Below, piece by piece: positions 54,021 through 62,238 of a stretch of DNA of 62,238 nucleotides. The stretch is from Burkholderiales bacterium Ga0077543 (lineage in GTDB: Bacteria; Pseudomonadota; Gammaproteobacteria; Burkholderiales; Burkholderiaceae_C): NCBI GenBank assembly GCA_001464055.1, contig LNET01000043.1, positions 1 to 62,238 of the forward strand, in the 5' to 3' direction. The position numbers were made by a program, and so were the translations under genes. Within the stretch, counting starts at the first letter, position 1. Every line of letters begins with the position of its first letter. The notes beneath the pieces are model-generated. The model saw only the letters and a list, made by a program, of their open reading frames with translations, had not been told where the DNA came from and searched no databases.

Positions 54021-56528
54021 ATGAGCCACTTTGCCCAACCACCGCTGACCACCGCCCGCCGTCGCCCGCGGCGACCCAGCCCGTCCGCCGCCCTCCGCAA
54101 CACGGTGCCGCGCCACTGGGCGGCGCTGCGCCCATTGGCTGCCGCCGTCGCGCTGGCCTGGCTGACGGGTACAGCCGCCACCGCACTGGCGGCGCCGGCG
54201 CAGCCGCACTGGACGGTGGTCAACCTGGGCACGCTGGGCGGCAACTACGCGGCGGCCAGCGGCATCAACAACGCTGGCCAGGTGGTGGGCACGACACGCG
54301 ATGCCGTATTCGTGTATCTCCAGCCGTTCTTGTACGAAGACGGGGTCATGCGCAACTTGCTTCCCAGCGCCAGCGGCGGCCGGGCCTTCGCCATCAACCA
54401 AGCCGGCGAGGTCGCTGGCACCATGGACTTCTTTGCCGTGGGCAACTCTCGCGCCTTCCGCACCATCGACGGCGTCCCCGTCGACCTGGGACTGGCCGCC
54501 GGCGACGCGACATCCCTGGGCTTCGCGATCAATGCCCGGCAACAGGTGGTGGGCCAGGGCGTCAGCACAACGTCTTCCCACCCCGTCATCTTCAACCCGG
54601 ATGGCGTGAAGGTGAACCTGGGGACACTGGGCGGCGTCCAGGGAGCTGCCCTGGGCATCAACGACAACGGCGTGGTCGTCGGCTGGGCGCAGGACGAGGG
54701 GAATTCAGACAGGCCTTTCGTCTACCGCAGCGGGCTGATGATCGAACTGCCGGTCTTCGGCGGGACGCTTTATGCCCATGCCACCGCCATCAACAACGCC
54801 GGGGAGATCGCAGGCTCGCAGTTTGGCTTCTACTCTGGGGACCTTGGGCGGCGAGCCGTCATCTATCGCGACGACCAGCCGTTCGACCTGGGCTCATTGG
54901 GCGGCCGGGATTCGTCAGCGCTGGCCCTCAATCAGGCCGGCCTGGTGGTGGGCAGCAGCTCGACGGTCAGCGGCCAGGCCCGCGCTTTCCTGGCCGTCAA
55001 CGGCCGCATGGACGACCTCAACAGCTTCAACGGCGTGGTCGATGCCGGGCTCACGCTTCGCGAGGCGCGCGACATCAACGACGTCGGCCAGATCGTCGGC
55101 GAGGCGCTGGACGGCAGTGGCAACACCCGTGCCTTCATGATGACACTCGACACCACCGTGTGGCAGGGCACGGCCGGCGGCAGCTGGGCCGCCACGGCCG
55201 GCTGGTCGCACGGCGTCGCGCCCAACCGCCACACCGCGGCCTTCATCGACGTGGCCGCCAGCCTCACCGTCACCGGCCCCACGGCCGACACCAGGGTGCG
55301 CACGCTGCAGATCGGCGGCCTGGCCGACGGCAACAACGGCATTGCCACGCTCAAGCTGGCCGGTGGCCGGATCGAGGTGCTGGGCGACAACGGCACGCAC
55401 ACCCTCGTCACGACCAAGGGCGTGCTGGCGGGCGAGGGCGTACTGACCGGCTTTGTCGTCAATGACGGCGAGGTCCGGGCCGGCAACCTGACCCTGCCCG
55501 ACGGCCTGCAGAACAATGGCCTGGTGCTTGGCGCGGCCAGCACCGGCGCGCGGCTGAACACCGACCTGAGCAACACCCCTGCCGGCACGCTGCGTGTCGG
55601 CACAGGCGAGCAATTGCTGGTGCAGGGCACCGCAGGCCACGCCAACGCTGGCCTGGTGGAGCTGCGCGCCGGTGGCGAACTCGAGATCAGTGGCGCCTTC
55701 AGCAACCAGGCTGGCGGTCAGGTGGTGCTGGGGGCGGGCCATGCCCGGTTCAATGGCCCCGTCAGCAACGAAGCCGGTGGCCGCATCGTGCTCGATGGCG
55801 CCAGCCTGCGCCTTGCCGACTCGACCGCGGCCGCCGGCAACGGCGGGCTCGTCAACCGCGGCGAGCTGCTGGTGAGCTTCGGCGGCGGCACCGTCTACGG
55901 CCCGGTGACCACGCCCAGCGGCGGCAAGGTCATCCTCTCGGGTCGCAGCGACACCAGCTTCCACGACGTGGTCGATGTCCAGGCCGGCGGCGAGCTGCGC
56001 GTGTCCTCGCAGTCGACGGCGGTGTTCTTCGGCGCCGTGACGCAGCGCAGCGGTGCGCTGTTCACCGGCACCGGCACCAAGTTCTACGAAGGCGGCTTGT
56101 CGGTCGGCGACTCTGTGGGCGCAGGCCAGGACGCCGGCGATGTGTTCTTCGGCGCGGGCAACCTCTACCTGGCCGAGATCGGCGGCACCACGCCCGGCAC
56201 CGGCCACGACGCCTACAGCGTCGCCGGCAGCCTGAGCTTCGGCGGCACGCTGGCCCTGGTGTCCTGGGCCGGCTTCACTGGCGAAGCCGGCCAGCGCTTC
56301 GACCTCTTCGACTGGGCCAGCCTGCAGGCTGGCCAATTCAGCCACATCGACAGCAGCGGCCTGCTGCTGGCCGATGGCGCCGTGCTCGACATCTCGCGCC
56401 TGTACATCGACGGCAGCGTTGGCGTGGTGGCCGTGCCCGAGCCCGGCACCTGGGCCCTGTGGCTGCTGGGGCTGGCGGCGCTGGGCTGGCGCGCGCGCCG
56501 CCCTGCCCCCCGCTTTTCCCACCCCTGA
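54021..56528 (+). CDS. HAF-repeat and beta-helix PEP-CTERM surface protein
   Basis: An 835-residue exported protein. A long N-region and signal segment (to about residue 60) precede seven or so HAF-type repeats (GTLGG...INNAGQVVG, residues about 67-370). Residues 380-800 have short beta repeats of the autotransporter-associated type (GELEISGAFSNQAGG). The C-terminus is a PEP-CTERM tail: VPEPGTWALWLLGLAALGW then RARRP. No autotransporter barrel. It is probably surface-bound through exosortase. Follows the sigma/kinase pair in the same direction. Confidence 0.9.
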   Translation: MSHFAQPPLTTARRRPRRPSPSAALRNTVPRHWAALRPLAAAVALAWLTGTAATALAAPAQPHWTVVNLGTLGGNYAAASGINNAGQVVGTTRDAVFVYLQPFLYEDGVMRNLLPSASGGRAFAINQAGEVAGTMDFFAVGNSRAFRTIDGVPVDLGLAAGDATSLGFAINARQQVVGQGVSTTSSHPVIFNPDGVKVNLGTLGGVQGAALGINDNGVVVGWAQDEGNSDRPFVYRSGLMIELPVFGGTLYAHATAINNAGEIAGSQFGFYSGDLGRRAVIYRDDQPFDLGSLGGRDSSALALNQAGLVVGSSSTVSGQARAFLAVNGRMDDLNSFNGVVDAGLTLREARDINDVGQIVGEALDGSGNTRAFMMTLDTTVWQGTAGGSWAATAGWSHGVAPNRHTAAFIDVAASLTVTGPTADTRVRTLQIGGLADGNNGIATLKLAGGRIEVLGDNGTHTLVTTKGVLAGEGVLTGFVVNDGEVRAGNLTLPDGLQNNGLVLGAASTGARLNTDLSNTPAGTLRVGTGEQLLVQGTAGHANAGLVELRAGGELEISGAFSNQAGGQVVLGAGHARFNGPVSNEAGGRIVLDGASLRLADSTAAAGNGGLVNRGELLVSFGGGTVYGPVTTPSGGKVILSGRSDTSFHDVVDVQAGGELRVSSQSTAVFFGAVTQRSGALFTGTGTKFYEGGLSVGDSVGAGQDAGDVFFGAGNLYLAEIGGTTPGTGHDAYSVAGSLSFGGTLALVSWAGFTGEAGQRFDLFDWASLQAGQFSHIDSSGLLLADGAVLDISRLYIDGSVGVVAVPEPGTWALWLLGLAALGWRARRPAPRFSHP

Positions 56529-56552
56529 CCCACTCACCCCGAAGGAAGCCCC

Positions 56553-57257
56553 ATGACGCCGCAGACCTCCTCGATCACGCCCGGCTCGGCCGGCCTCGCC
56601 CGTGACAACCCGCTGTTCGACTTCGTGCGGACGATGCTCGGCGCCAACCCGGCCCGGGAAGACGACTCGAACCCCTTGCCGCCCGGCCCCTGGGACCCGG
56701 TGATCCGCACCGCGTTGACTCAGGCCGGGCTGGTGCGGGGATTGTTCCTGCCGGACTGGAATCCCGCACCACGTCCTGAGCCCTGGCGCCTGCTCCTGGC
56801 CAGCCTGCTGGCGCGTCACCCCGAGGCCTTCGATGCACTGGGCGGCATCACCGGCCCGGGCGATGCCGTGGCACTGAACCCGCAACCGCTGCCGCCTCGC
56901 TATGCCTTCCTCGGTGCCTTCGCCCAGGCCGTGGCCGAGCGGGCGAGCTTGCTGGACGAGCTGGCCGCGGCGCTGCCTGGCGTGGTGCGGGAAGGCGAGC
57001 AGCAGGGCATCATCATCGTCAGCGGATACATCGATCGGTTTGTCGACGCCTATGCCGCCACTGGGGCGCTGTTGCGCTGGCCGTACCGCACGCCGCGTCC
57101 GGCCTGGTTTGCGCCGCGGCTGGATGCGGTGGACCTGGTGGTCATGGCGATCCAGTTCGACAGCGCGGCGGCGCAAAGCCACGGCGCTGCCTCGCGCCAC
57201 AGTCTGGCCGCGGCCGGCCGGCGCTTTGCCGACGCGGGCCTGTCGCGCCATTGTTGA
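56553..57257 (+). CDS. Unknown protein with NPQPLPPR motif
   Basis: A 234-residue soluble protein, 24 bases after the PEP-CTERM gene and thus probably co-transcribed. It contains GDAVALNPQPLPPRYAFL (about 107-124), a short motif found in several uncharacterised bacterial families. No signal peptide, no membrane helix. Helical first half, Ala-rich second half. Function unknown. Confidence 0.8.
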   Translation: MTPQTSSITPGSAGLARDNPLFDFVRTMLGANPAREDDSNPLPPGPWDPVIRTALTQAGLVRGLFLPDWNPAPRPEPWRLLLASLLARHPEAFDALGGITGPGDAVALNPQPLPPRYAFLGAFAQAVAERASLLDELAAALPGVVREGEQQGIIIVSGYIDRFVDAYAATGALLRWPYRTPRPAWFAPRLDAVDLVVMAIQFDSAAAQSHGAASRHSLAAAGRRFADAGLSRHC

Positions 57258-57281
57258 AAACAGGGCGCTGCAGGCCGCGGC

Positions 57282-58031
57282 CTACATCTGCCTGAAGCGG
57301 CTGGCGAAGGTCTGGCTCACCCGCAGGGTCTCGGGTCGGCCCTTCACGCGCAGCAGCAGGCGGCCGTCGCCATCGCGCACCACGCTGTCCACGGCCATCG
57401 CATTGACGATGGTCGAACGATGGACCTGCCAGAACATCGCCGGGTCGAGCTGCTCCAGCAATTCGCGCAAGGGGGTGTGGATCAGCGACTCGCCGTCGGC
57501 GCAGGCCACGCGCGTGTACTTCGTATCGGCCTGGAAGTAGCAGACCTGCTCGACGGTGATCAGCCGGATGGCGGCGCCGCGCGCGGCGGTGATCCAGCGC
57601 AGATGGCTTTGCGCCTGCCCGATGCGTGCCGCCAGCTGGTCCAGCACGTGCTGCAGCGGCTGCGGCGGCCCCGCCAGCCGTTCCCGCACGCGCGCGCAGG
57701 CCAGGGCCAGGCGTTCGGTGTCGATGGGCTTCAACACGTAGTCCACTGCGCCGGCGTCGAAGGCGGCCACCGCATGCTGGCCGTAGGCGGTGATGAAGAC
57801 GATGTGGCAGCGCCCGCCGACGCGGCGCGCCAGCTCCAGCCCCGACATGCCGGGCATCTCGACGTCGAGGAAAAGCAGATCGGGTCGATGCTGCTCGAAA
57901 GCCGCCATGCCGCTGCTGCCGTCACCGACGCTGTCCAGCACCTGCAACTGCGGCCAGACCTCGGCCAGCATGTCCTCGATCTGGTGGCGCAACAGCAGTT
58001 CGTCCTCGACGATGATGGCGCGTGTGCTCAC
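57282..58031 (-). CDS. LytTR-type response regulator
   Basis: A 249-residue regulator. The receiver domain has the phosphorylated Asp56 in LLFLDVEMPGMSG, with VEDE at 8-11 and the late Lys in VLKPIDT. The C-terminal LytTR DNA-binding domain contains VCYFQADTKYTRV and VHRSTIVN. GTG start. Encoded 55 bases after the degenerate kinase gene; part of a three-gene unit. Confidence 0.95.
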   Translation of the reverse strand: MSTRAIIVEDELLLRHQIEDMLAEVWPQLQVLDSVGDGSSGMAAFEQHRPDLLFLDVEMPGMSGLELARRVGGRCHIVFITAYGQHAVAAFDAGAVDYVLKPIDTERLALACARVRERLAGPPQPLQHVLDQLAARIGQAQSHLRWITAARGAAIRLITVEQVCYFQADTKYTRVACADGESLIHTPLRELLEQLDPAMFWQVHRSTIVNAMAVDSVVRDGDGRLLLRVKGRPETLRVSQTFASRFRQM

Positions 58032-58086
58032 CGGGCGGCCTCCGCACTGCTCTCGAAGGCCTTGGGTCTGGGGGTGTTGCGCGATG

Positions 58087-59244
58087 TCATGGTGTCGGTG
58101 GGTTTCGGGTTCCGGGCTCTGGCACGGCCAGTCGTGTCTCGTGGCGGCCGTCGCTTGCCGGCTGCCGCTGCAGCGTCGCAGCCTGGCCATACAGCCGCAG
58201 CAGCCTCTGGCGCAGGCCGTCGTGCAGCGCCTGCGTGCTGGCGCCGCCATCGTCGCCATCGTCGGCCAGGCGCAGCAGCAACAGCCCGGCGGCGGACTCG
58301 ACGTGCAGATGCACCGTGCCCGCGCCCCGGTCCAGGGCGTCGCGAACCAGTGGCAGCAACAGGAACGGTGCAATGGGCCGCTCGCCCAGGCGTTGGGCCA
58401 GCGTCACCGACCAGGCGCGCAGCGCCGGGCGTTCGTGGCTGACGATCTCCAGGTAGGCCCGCAGCAGCTCGGCCTGTTGCGCCAGCGTGCCACCGGCGTC
58501 TGCCCCCGGGGGCAGCGCGGCGCGCAGGAAGCGGATCAGTGCCTGCAGCAGGCTGCGCCCCTGGCTGGGCACCCGGACAAAGTCCTGTTCGAGCCGGCTC
58601 AGCGTCTGGAACAGGAACACTGGGTCCACGCGCGCCTCGGCGCCCTGCAGTTGTTCGGCCAGGACGCGGCGTTCGAGCTCGACCAGTCGCCACTGCGCGC
58701 CCGCCAGCGCCTGCTGGCCGCGGCGCGAAGCGGCGTGGCTGGCCAGCGCGCCGCCCCCCATCGCACAGGCCACGGCCAGCATCGGCAGCGACAGCGACCA
58801 GCCGCGTGCCAGCCCCTGGAACCAGCCGACGCCGGCCCAGAACGGCCGCATCGGCGACTGCAGGGCTTCGTGCACCCGGCGCAGCACGGTGAACGCCAGC
58901 GGCTCCAGCACGAAGGCCGCGAACGACAGCAGCAGCACGCTGGCCACGGCATAGTCGCGCCGCCGCGCCAGGCCGCGGGCTTCGAGCTCGTCCAGAGCCG
59001 CCATGACCGGCAGCGCCACGAGCGCCACACCCGTCATCAACACCGTCCAGCGGCTGGCGAACACGGCGTACAGCGCCAGGCGGTTGTGTTCGCTCAGGGT
59101 TTCCAGGAAGAAGCCCGCGCGCTGGAATGCCATCAGCAGGCCGAGCAGCAGGCCGACCCCCGCCGCCAGGGCCCAGTGTTGCGGCCGCAGCCGGTGCCGG
59201 GCACCCAGGGCGACGGCGACGCGGCCGTGCGCCGGCAGCGTCAT
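58087..59244 (-). CDS. Degenerate LytS-type histidine kinase (pseudokinase)
   Basis: A 385-residue protein with four to six helices (to about residue 170) and a His_kinase-like domain. The H-box PHFLFNTL is PVFLFQTL (residues 208-215): the phosphorylated His is Val209. The N-box is LVRDALDRG instead of ENAIKHG, losing the Mg-binding Asn. It cannot be a normal autokinase; it may pair with the intact kinase encoded upstream. Start ATG 59244 overlaps that gene's stop (ATGA). Confidence 0.88.
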   Translation of the reverse strand: MTLPAHGRVAVALGARHRLRPQHWALAAGVGLLLGLLMAFQRAGFFLETLSEHNRLALYAVFASRWTVLMTGVALVALPVMAALDELEARGLARRRDYAVASVLLLSFAAFVLEPLAFTVLRRVHEALQSPMRPFWAGVGWFQGLARGWSLSLPMLAVACAMGGGALASHAASRRGQQALAGAQWRLVELERRVLAEQLQGAEARVDPVFLFQTLSRLEQDFVRVPSQGRSLLQALIRFLRAALPPGADAGGTLAQQAELLRAYLEIVSHERPALRAWSVTLAQRLGERPIAPFLLLPLVRDALDRGAGTVHLHVESAAGLLLLRLADDGDDGGASTQALHDGLRQRLLRLYGQAATLQRQPASDGRHETRLAVPEPGTRNPPTP

Positions 59245-60401
59245 CGCGCGGCCCAGGTCAAGGGCAGCCACAGGCTGGCGCGCACCCCACCCGAGGGCTG
59301 GTTGACGATGTCCAGCTCGCCTTGCACGGCGGCCAGGCGCGAGCGTGTGTTGGCCAGCCCGCGGCCGCCGCCGGCCCCCAGCTTCAGGCCGACCCCGTCG
59401 TCGACGACGGCCAGCTTCAGCCAGCGGCCGTCGGCGCGCGCCTCCAGGCGCAGGGTGCCGCCGCCGGGTCGCGGCGACAGGCCGTGCTTGATGGCGTTCT
59501 CCGCCAACGTCAGCAACATCATCGTCGGCAGTTCAGCGTCGAGCAGCTCGTCCGGGATGTCCACCGTCACCGCCAGGCCTTCGCCCATCCGCACCTGCTG
59601 CACCTCGGCATAGGCCAATGTCGCCGCGAGCTCGCGGCGCAGCGTGGCGCGGCGGGCGCGCATTTCCGGCAGCGTCGACTGCACATAGGCTGCCAGGCTG
59701 CGCAGCATGGCCAGGCCCTTTGCGGGGTTCACCTCGTGCAGGCGCAGCAGATGGGCCAGGGTGTTGAACAGGAAGTGCGGTTCGATCTGCGCCTGCAACG
59801 AGACCAGGCGCGCCTCGTCTTCGTCGCGCTCGGCCTGCAGTCGCCGCATGCGCGCGTGATGCAGCGCGCTGGCAGTGTCCCGGGCGCGCTGGTCCCAGGC
59901 CAGCAGCAGCGCGATCAGGCCGCCCCACACCAGCGCCTGCGCGGCATACCCGGCGCGGGTCCATGACAACCACTGCCAGGCCTCGCAGCGCGTGCGGACG
60001 GCCGGCAGCCTGTCCAGCAGGCACAGGCCGGGCTCCATCCACTGGCCATAAAACAGCGCGCCGGTCAGCACGGCTGCGGCCAGCGCGGCGGCGCGCCAGG
60101 CGGGTTGGCGGCCGGCGGTGCTGCGCAGCGCTGCCAGCACCAGGCCCAGCATCGGCAGCAGCAGCAGCAGGTCCAGCGCCACCCGCACGAGCACGTCACC
60201 CAGAACGGCAGGCACCGCCTGCGACAGCGGCTGGCCGCGCGGGCTCAAGCGCAACTGCTGTGCCAGGTCGTCGATGCCGATGGCCAGGCCGACGAGCAGC
60301 AACAGCCCCAGCGGGAGAGCGTCCAGGGCCATCCAGTGCCGCCGGCGCGGCGGGAAGGCCCGGCTGTCGGCGTCTGCATCACGGTTGCGGTGGGTCGTCA
60401 C
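59241..60401 (-). CDS. LytS-type sensor histidine kinase
   Basis: A 386-residue kinase with about six membrane helices (to residue 170), then QIEPHFLFNTL with phosphorylated His209, N-box LAENAIKHG, and G-box VVDDGVGLKLGAG. It should phosphorylate the LytTR regulator encoded two genes downstream. GTG start. The degenerate kinase gene overlaps its stop. Confidence 0.94.
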   Translation of the reverse strand: MTTHRNRDADADSRAFPPRRRHWMALDALPLGLLLLVGLAIGIDDLAQQLRLSPRGQPLSQAVPAVLGDVLVRVALDLLLLLPMLGLVLAALRSTAGRQPAWRAAALAAAVLTGALFYGQWMEPGLCLLDRLPAVRTRCEAWQWLSWTRAGYAAQALVWGGLIALLLAWDQRARDTASALHHARMRRLQAERDEDEARLVSLQAQIEPHFLFNTLAHLLRLHEVNPAKGLAMLRSLAAYVQSTLPEMRARRATLRRELAATLAYAEVQQVRMGEGLAVTVDIPDELLDAELPTMMLLTLAENAIKHGLSPRPGGGTLRLEARADGRWLKLAVVDDGVGLKLGAGGGRGLANTRSRLAAVQGELDIVNQPSGGVRASLWLPLTWAAR

Positions 60402-60584
60402 GAGCGCGGCCAGGGGTAAAGGGTGACTCGGAACGCGGAATGCCGGGCTTTCGGCGCAGTGCGGTCGTCATTCCCGCAATGGCCTGTCCGGCCCATCGTG
60501 CCGGGCAGCGCCCAGGCAGGCGGCCACTGCTCAGGGTAGCAGCGCTGTGCCTGTCTGTCGCGCCTGGCGTGCCGCCCGCCGCGA

Positions 60585-61085
60585 TCAGAACAGCCGCACA
60601 CCCACCGTCGTGCCGCACACCGTCTGCAGCACATTGCCGGCAAGGTCCAGCACCTGGGCGCTGATCGTGCCGGTGTTGTTGTTGCCGTCGGCGGCGAGCG
60701 TGATCGTCTGCAGCACGCGCTGGCTGCCCGCCGGGCTGCCGTCGGCGTTGTAGCGGTAAAAGCGCCAGTTGTCGGCGTAGGTGCCGTCGCTGCGCAGGCT
60801 CCATGCGCCCAGACCAGGGCCGCGGGATGCCGTCGGCGCGTTGTTGGTGTCGGACACCGTACCGCCCCGGTGAAAGGTCTGCATGCCGGCGAAGTTGCGC
60901 AGCACCGCGCCGGAAGTGCAGTCCTTGATCGTGACCTGCGACTCCCAGGTGCCTTCGATGCGGTCGGCGCTGCTGGCTTGTGCCATGGCGTCGTCGCTGC
61001 CGCCACTGGCCTGGATCAAGGCAGTCATCGCCAGGCTGGGCAGCAGCGCGTAAAGGGCGGCGTGAGTCTTGGAAATTCGGTTCAT
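60585..61085 (-). CDS. Small exported protein of unknown function
   Basis: A 166-residue protein with a signal peptide (ends near ASGGSDDAMA) and a mature part resembling a lipocalin-like or beta-barrel fold: GTWESQVTIKDCTSGAVLRNFAGMQTFHRGG, then ADNWRFYRYNADG. Two Cys (DCTSG, TVCGT) may form a disulfide. GGAG precedes the ATG. No family recognised. Confidence 0.75.
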   Translation of the reverse strand: MNRISKTHAALYALLPSLAMTALIQASGGSDDAMAQASSADRIEGTWESQVTIKDCTSGAVLRNFAGMQTFHRGGTVSDTNNAPTASRGPGLGAWSLRSDGTYADNWRFYRYNADGSPAGSQRVLQTITLAADGNNNTGTISAQVLDLAGNVLQTVCGTTVGVRLF

Positions 61086-61459
61086 GTCGGCTCCAGTTGG
61101 GGTGTTGGCCCGCGTCCGGTGCGGGCTGGACTCCGGTGTAGCCGCCAGCCGCTGCCATCGGGCAGCGAAGCCGACGAAACGTCCAAACGGCGGTGCACAA
61201 CCCCTGGAATCGGCTGTGAAACCGGCGCCATTGGCGACGGCTGCGCGCGCCGGCAGGGGGCTGCCATGGGTGCATCACGCCATACCAATCTTGCATGACC
61301 CCCCTCCGGGCCGGTGGTTACGGGGCGATTACATTGGTTTGACAATCAGCCCCCCGGCCTCACGGAACGGATGCCTGCGGCATTCGGCCAGGCTCAGCGC
61401 CATGCTGGGCCTGACCCAATGCCACATCCACGATTCCTGCAACCTTCCCGGAGACTTTC
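61086..61459. other. Intergenic region between exported protein and pckG
   Basis: About 370 bases. No supported gene. A hairpin-like GGGGC-GATT ... AATC-A-GCCCC lies at 61322-61353, about 110 bases before pckG, and may be regulatory. The rest shows nothing I can interpret. Confidence 0.4.
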
Positions 61460-62238
61460 ATGAACCGCCCCGCCCTCGATGGCCTGAAGCTCAACACCCC
61501 CGCCCACGTGCAGCACCACCGCCTGGTGGCCTGGGTGGCCGAAATCGCCGCGCTCACCGAAGCCCGCGACGTCTACTGGTGCGACGGCTCCAAGGAAGAG
61601 TACGACCGCCTGTGCGCGCAGCTGGTGGCCGCCGGCACCCTGAAAAAGCTGAACCCTGAACTGCGTCCGAAGAGTTTCCTGGCCCTGAGCGACCCCAGCG
61701 ACGTGGCGCGCGTGGAAGACCGCACCTTCATCTGCAGCGCGCAGCGCGAAGACGCCGGCCCTACCAACCACTGGATGGCCCCGGCCGAGATGCGTGCCCT
61801 GCTGCAGACCGGCCAGGCCGACGGCACCCCCGCGCTGTTCAAGGGCGCGATGAAAGGCCGCACGATGTACGTGGTGCCGTTCTCGATGGGCCCGCTGGGT
61901 TCGCACATCTCGCACATCGGCGTGGAGCTGACCGACAGCCCCTACGTCGCCATCAGCATGCGCACGATGACGCGCATGGGCCGTGGCGCTCTGGACGTTC
62001 TGGGTGCCGACGGCGACTACGTGCCCTGCGTGCACACCGTGGGCGCGCCCTTGGCCGAAGGACAGAAGGACGTGGCCTGGCCCTGCAACGCCACCAAGTA
62101 CATCGTGCACTACCCGGAAACGCGCGAGATCTGGTCCTACGGCTCGGGCTACGGCGGCAATGCGCTGCTGGGCAAGAAGTGCTTCGCCTTGCGCATCGCC
62201 AGCAACATGGGCCGTGACCAGGGCTGGCTGGCCGAGCA
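61460..62238 (+). CDS. pckG: Phosphoenolpyruvate carboxykinase (GTP), N-terminal part
   Basis: The first 259 codons of a GTP-type PEPCK, which converts oxaloacetate to phosphoenolpyruvate in gluconeogenesis. [51 protein letters not shown], and [20 protein letters not shown] (substrate loop) are diagnostic. GGAG precedes ATG 61460. The P-loop and GTP site are beyond the window end. Confidence 0.96.
   Translation, partial: MNRPALDGLKLNTPAHVQHHRLVAWVAEIAALTEARDVYWCDGSKEEYDRLCAQLVAAGTLKKLNPELRPKSFLALSDPSDVARVEDRTFICSAQREDAGPTNHWMAPAEMRALLQTGQADGTPALFKGAMKGRTMYVVPFSMGPLGSHISHIGVELTDSPYVAISMRTMTRMGRGALDVLGADGDYVPCVHTVGAPLAEGQKDVAWPCNATKYIVHYPETREIWSYGSGYGGNALLGKKCFALRIASNMGRDQGWLAE

Noticed and set aside
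51008..54244. A very long open frame antisense to the kinase gene
   Set aside because: Arises from GC-rich codon bias of the true plus-strand gene; composition is Gln/His/Arg-rich with no domain, and the plus strand has an unmistakable kinase.
54915..57251. A long antisense frame over the HAF-repeat gene
   Set aside because: Shadow frame; the plus strand has signal peptide, HAF repeats and PEP-CTERM tail.

Overview
The window looks like part of a chromosome of a high-GC betaproteobacterium of the order Burkholderiales, probably the Leptothrix/Rubrivivax/Roseateles-type lineage. This is inferred from codon use, dense operons with 4-base stop/start overlaps, PEP-CTERM proteins with a PrsT-like TPR protein, and the mnmG-rsmG-parA-parB block that usually lies near the chromosome origin. 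No rRNA, tRNA, insertion sequence, integrase or CRISPR array was seen. Both ends cut a gene: prkA on the left, the GTP-type PEP carboxykinase gene on the right.

Layout. 1-12.6 kb: prkA, an MFS transporter, then a minus-strand chromosome-maintenance block (mnmG, rsmG, lipocalin, LysE-type exporter, parA, GNAT, with argC on the other strand, then hydrolase, membrane protein, parB) carrying three parS sites. After it come a YkgJ-type protein, a Crp/Fnr regulator and a DUF2892 protein with a perfect palindrome between the last two. 12.6-17.8 kb: a compact secreted-peptide locus with a C39-peptidase ABC exporter, an HlyD-type adaptor, a 68-residue double-glycine precursor, a LuxR-type regulator and a divergent unknown gene, with two related lux-box-like sites. 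17.8-23.4 kb: an ABC-2 exporter pair, a secreted hydrolase, a glutaredoxin-like protein without cysteines and a thioredoxin-fold protein. 23.5-27.4 kb: a PrsT-like TPR protein and a PEP-CTERM protein with a sigma-54-type promoter. 27.4-50.2 kb: mostly housekeeping and accessory metabolism (HDOD proteins, EgtB, pirin, CreA, NnrU, SDRs, polyamine-binding protein, acyl-CoA ligase, MarC, glycine-rich RNA-binding protein, SbtA/SbtB, kdsD-kdsC-lptC, a CPA2 antiporter, apt, a COG2509 flavoprotein). 50.3-61.1 kb: an ECF sigma factor, a membrane Ser/Thr kinase, a large HAF-repeat PEP-CTERM protein, an unknown protein, and a LytTR response regulator with two tandem LytS-type kinases, one of which has lost its catalytic residues.

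How it may work together. The best candidate for an undescribed system is 12.6-17.8 kb. The LuxR-type protein probably binds the two related CTG-N10-CAG boxes, one in front of the peptide gene and one in its own divergent promoter. The peptide would be cut after its GG motif by the C39 domain and exported, releasing a predicted 32-residue product that starts with LPKGGW and carries the same hexamer again near its end. A strong terminator between the peptide and exporter genes would keep peptide mRNA in excess. No luxI gene and no recognisable immunity gene are present, so signal, bacteriocin and surface-factor roles all remain open. A second regulatory assembly, ECF sigma/kinase/HAF-PEP-CTERM/LytTR, sits at 50.3-60.4 kb.
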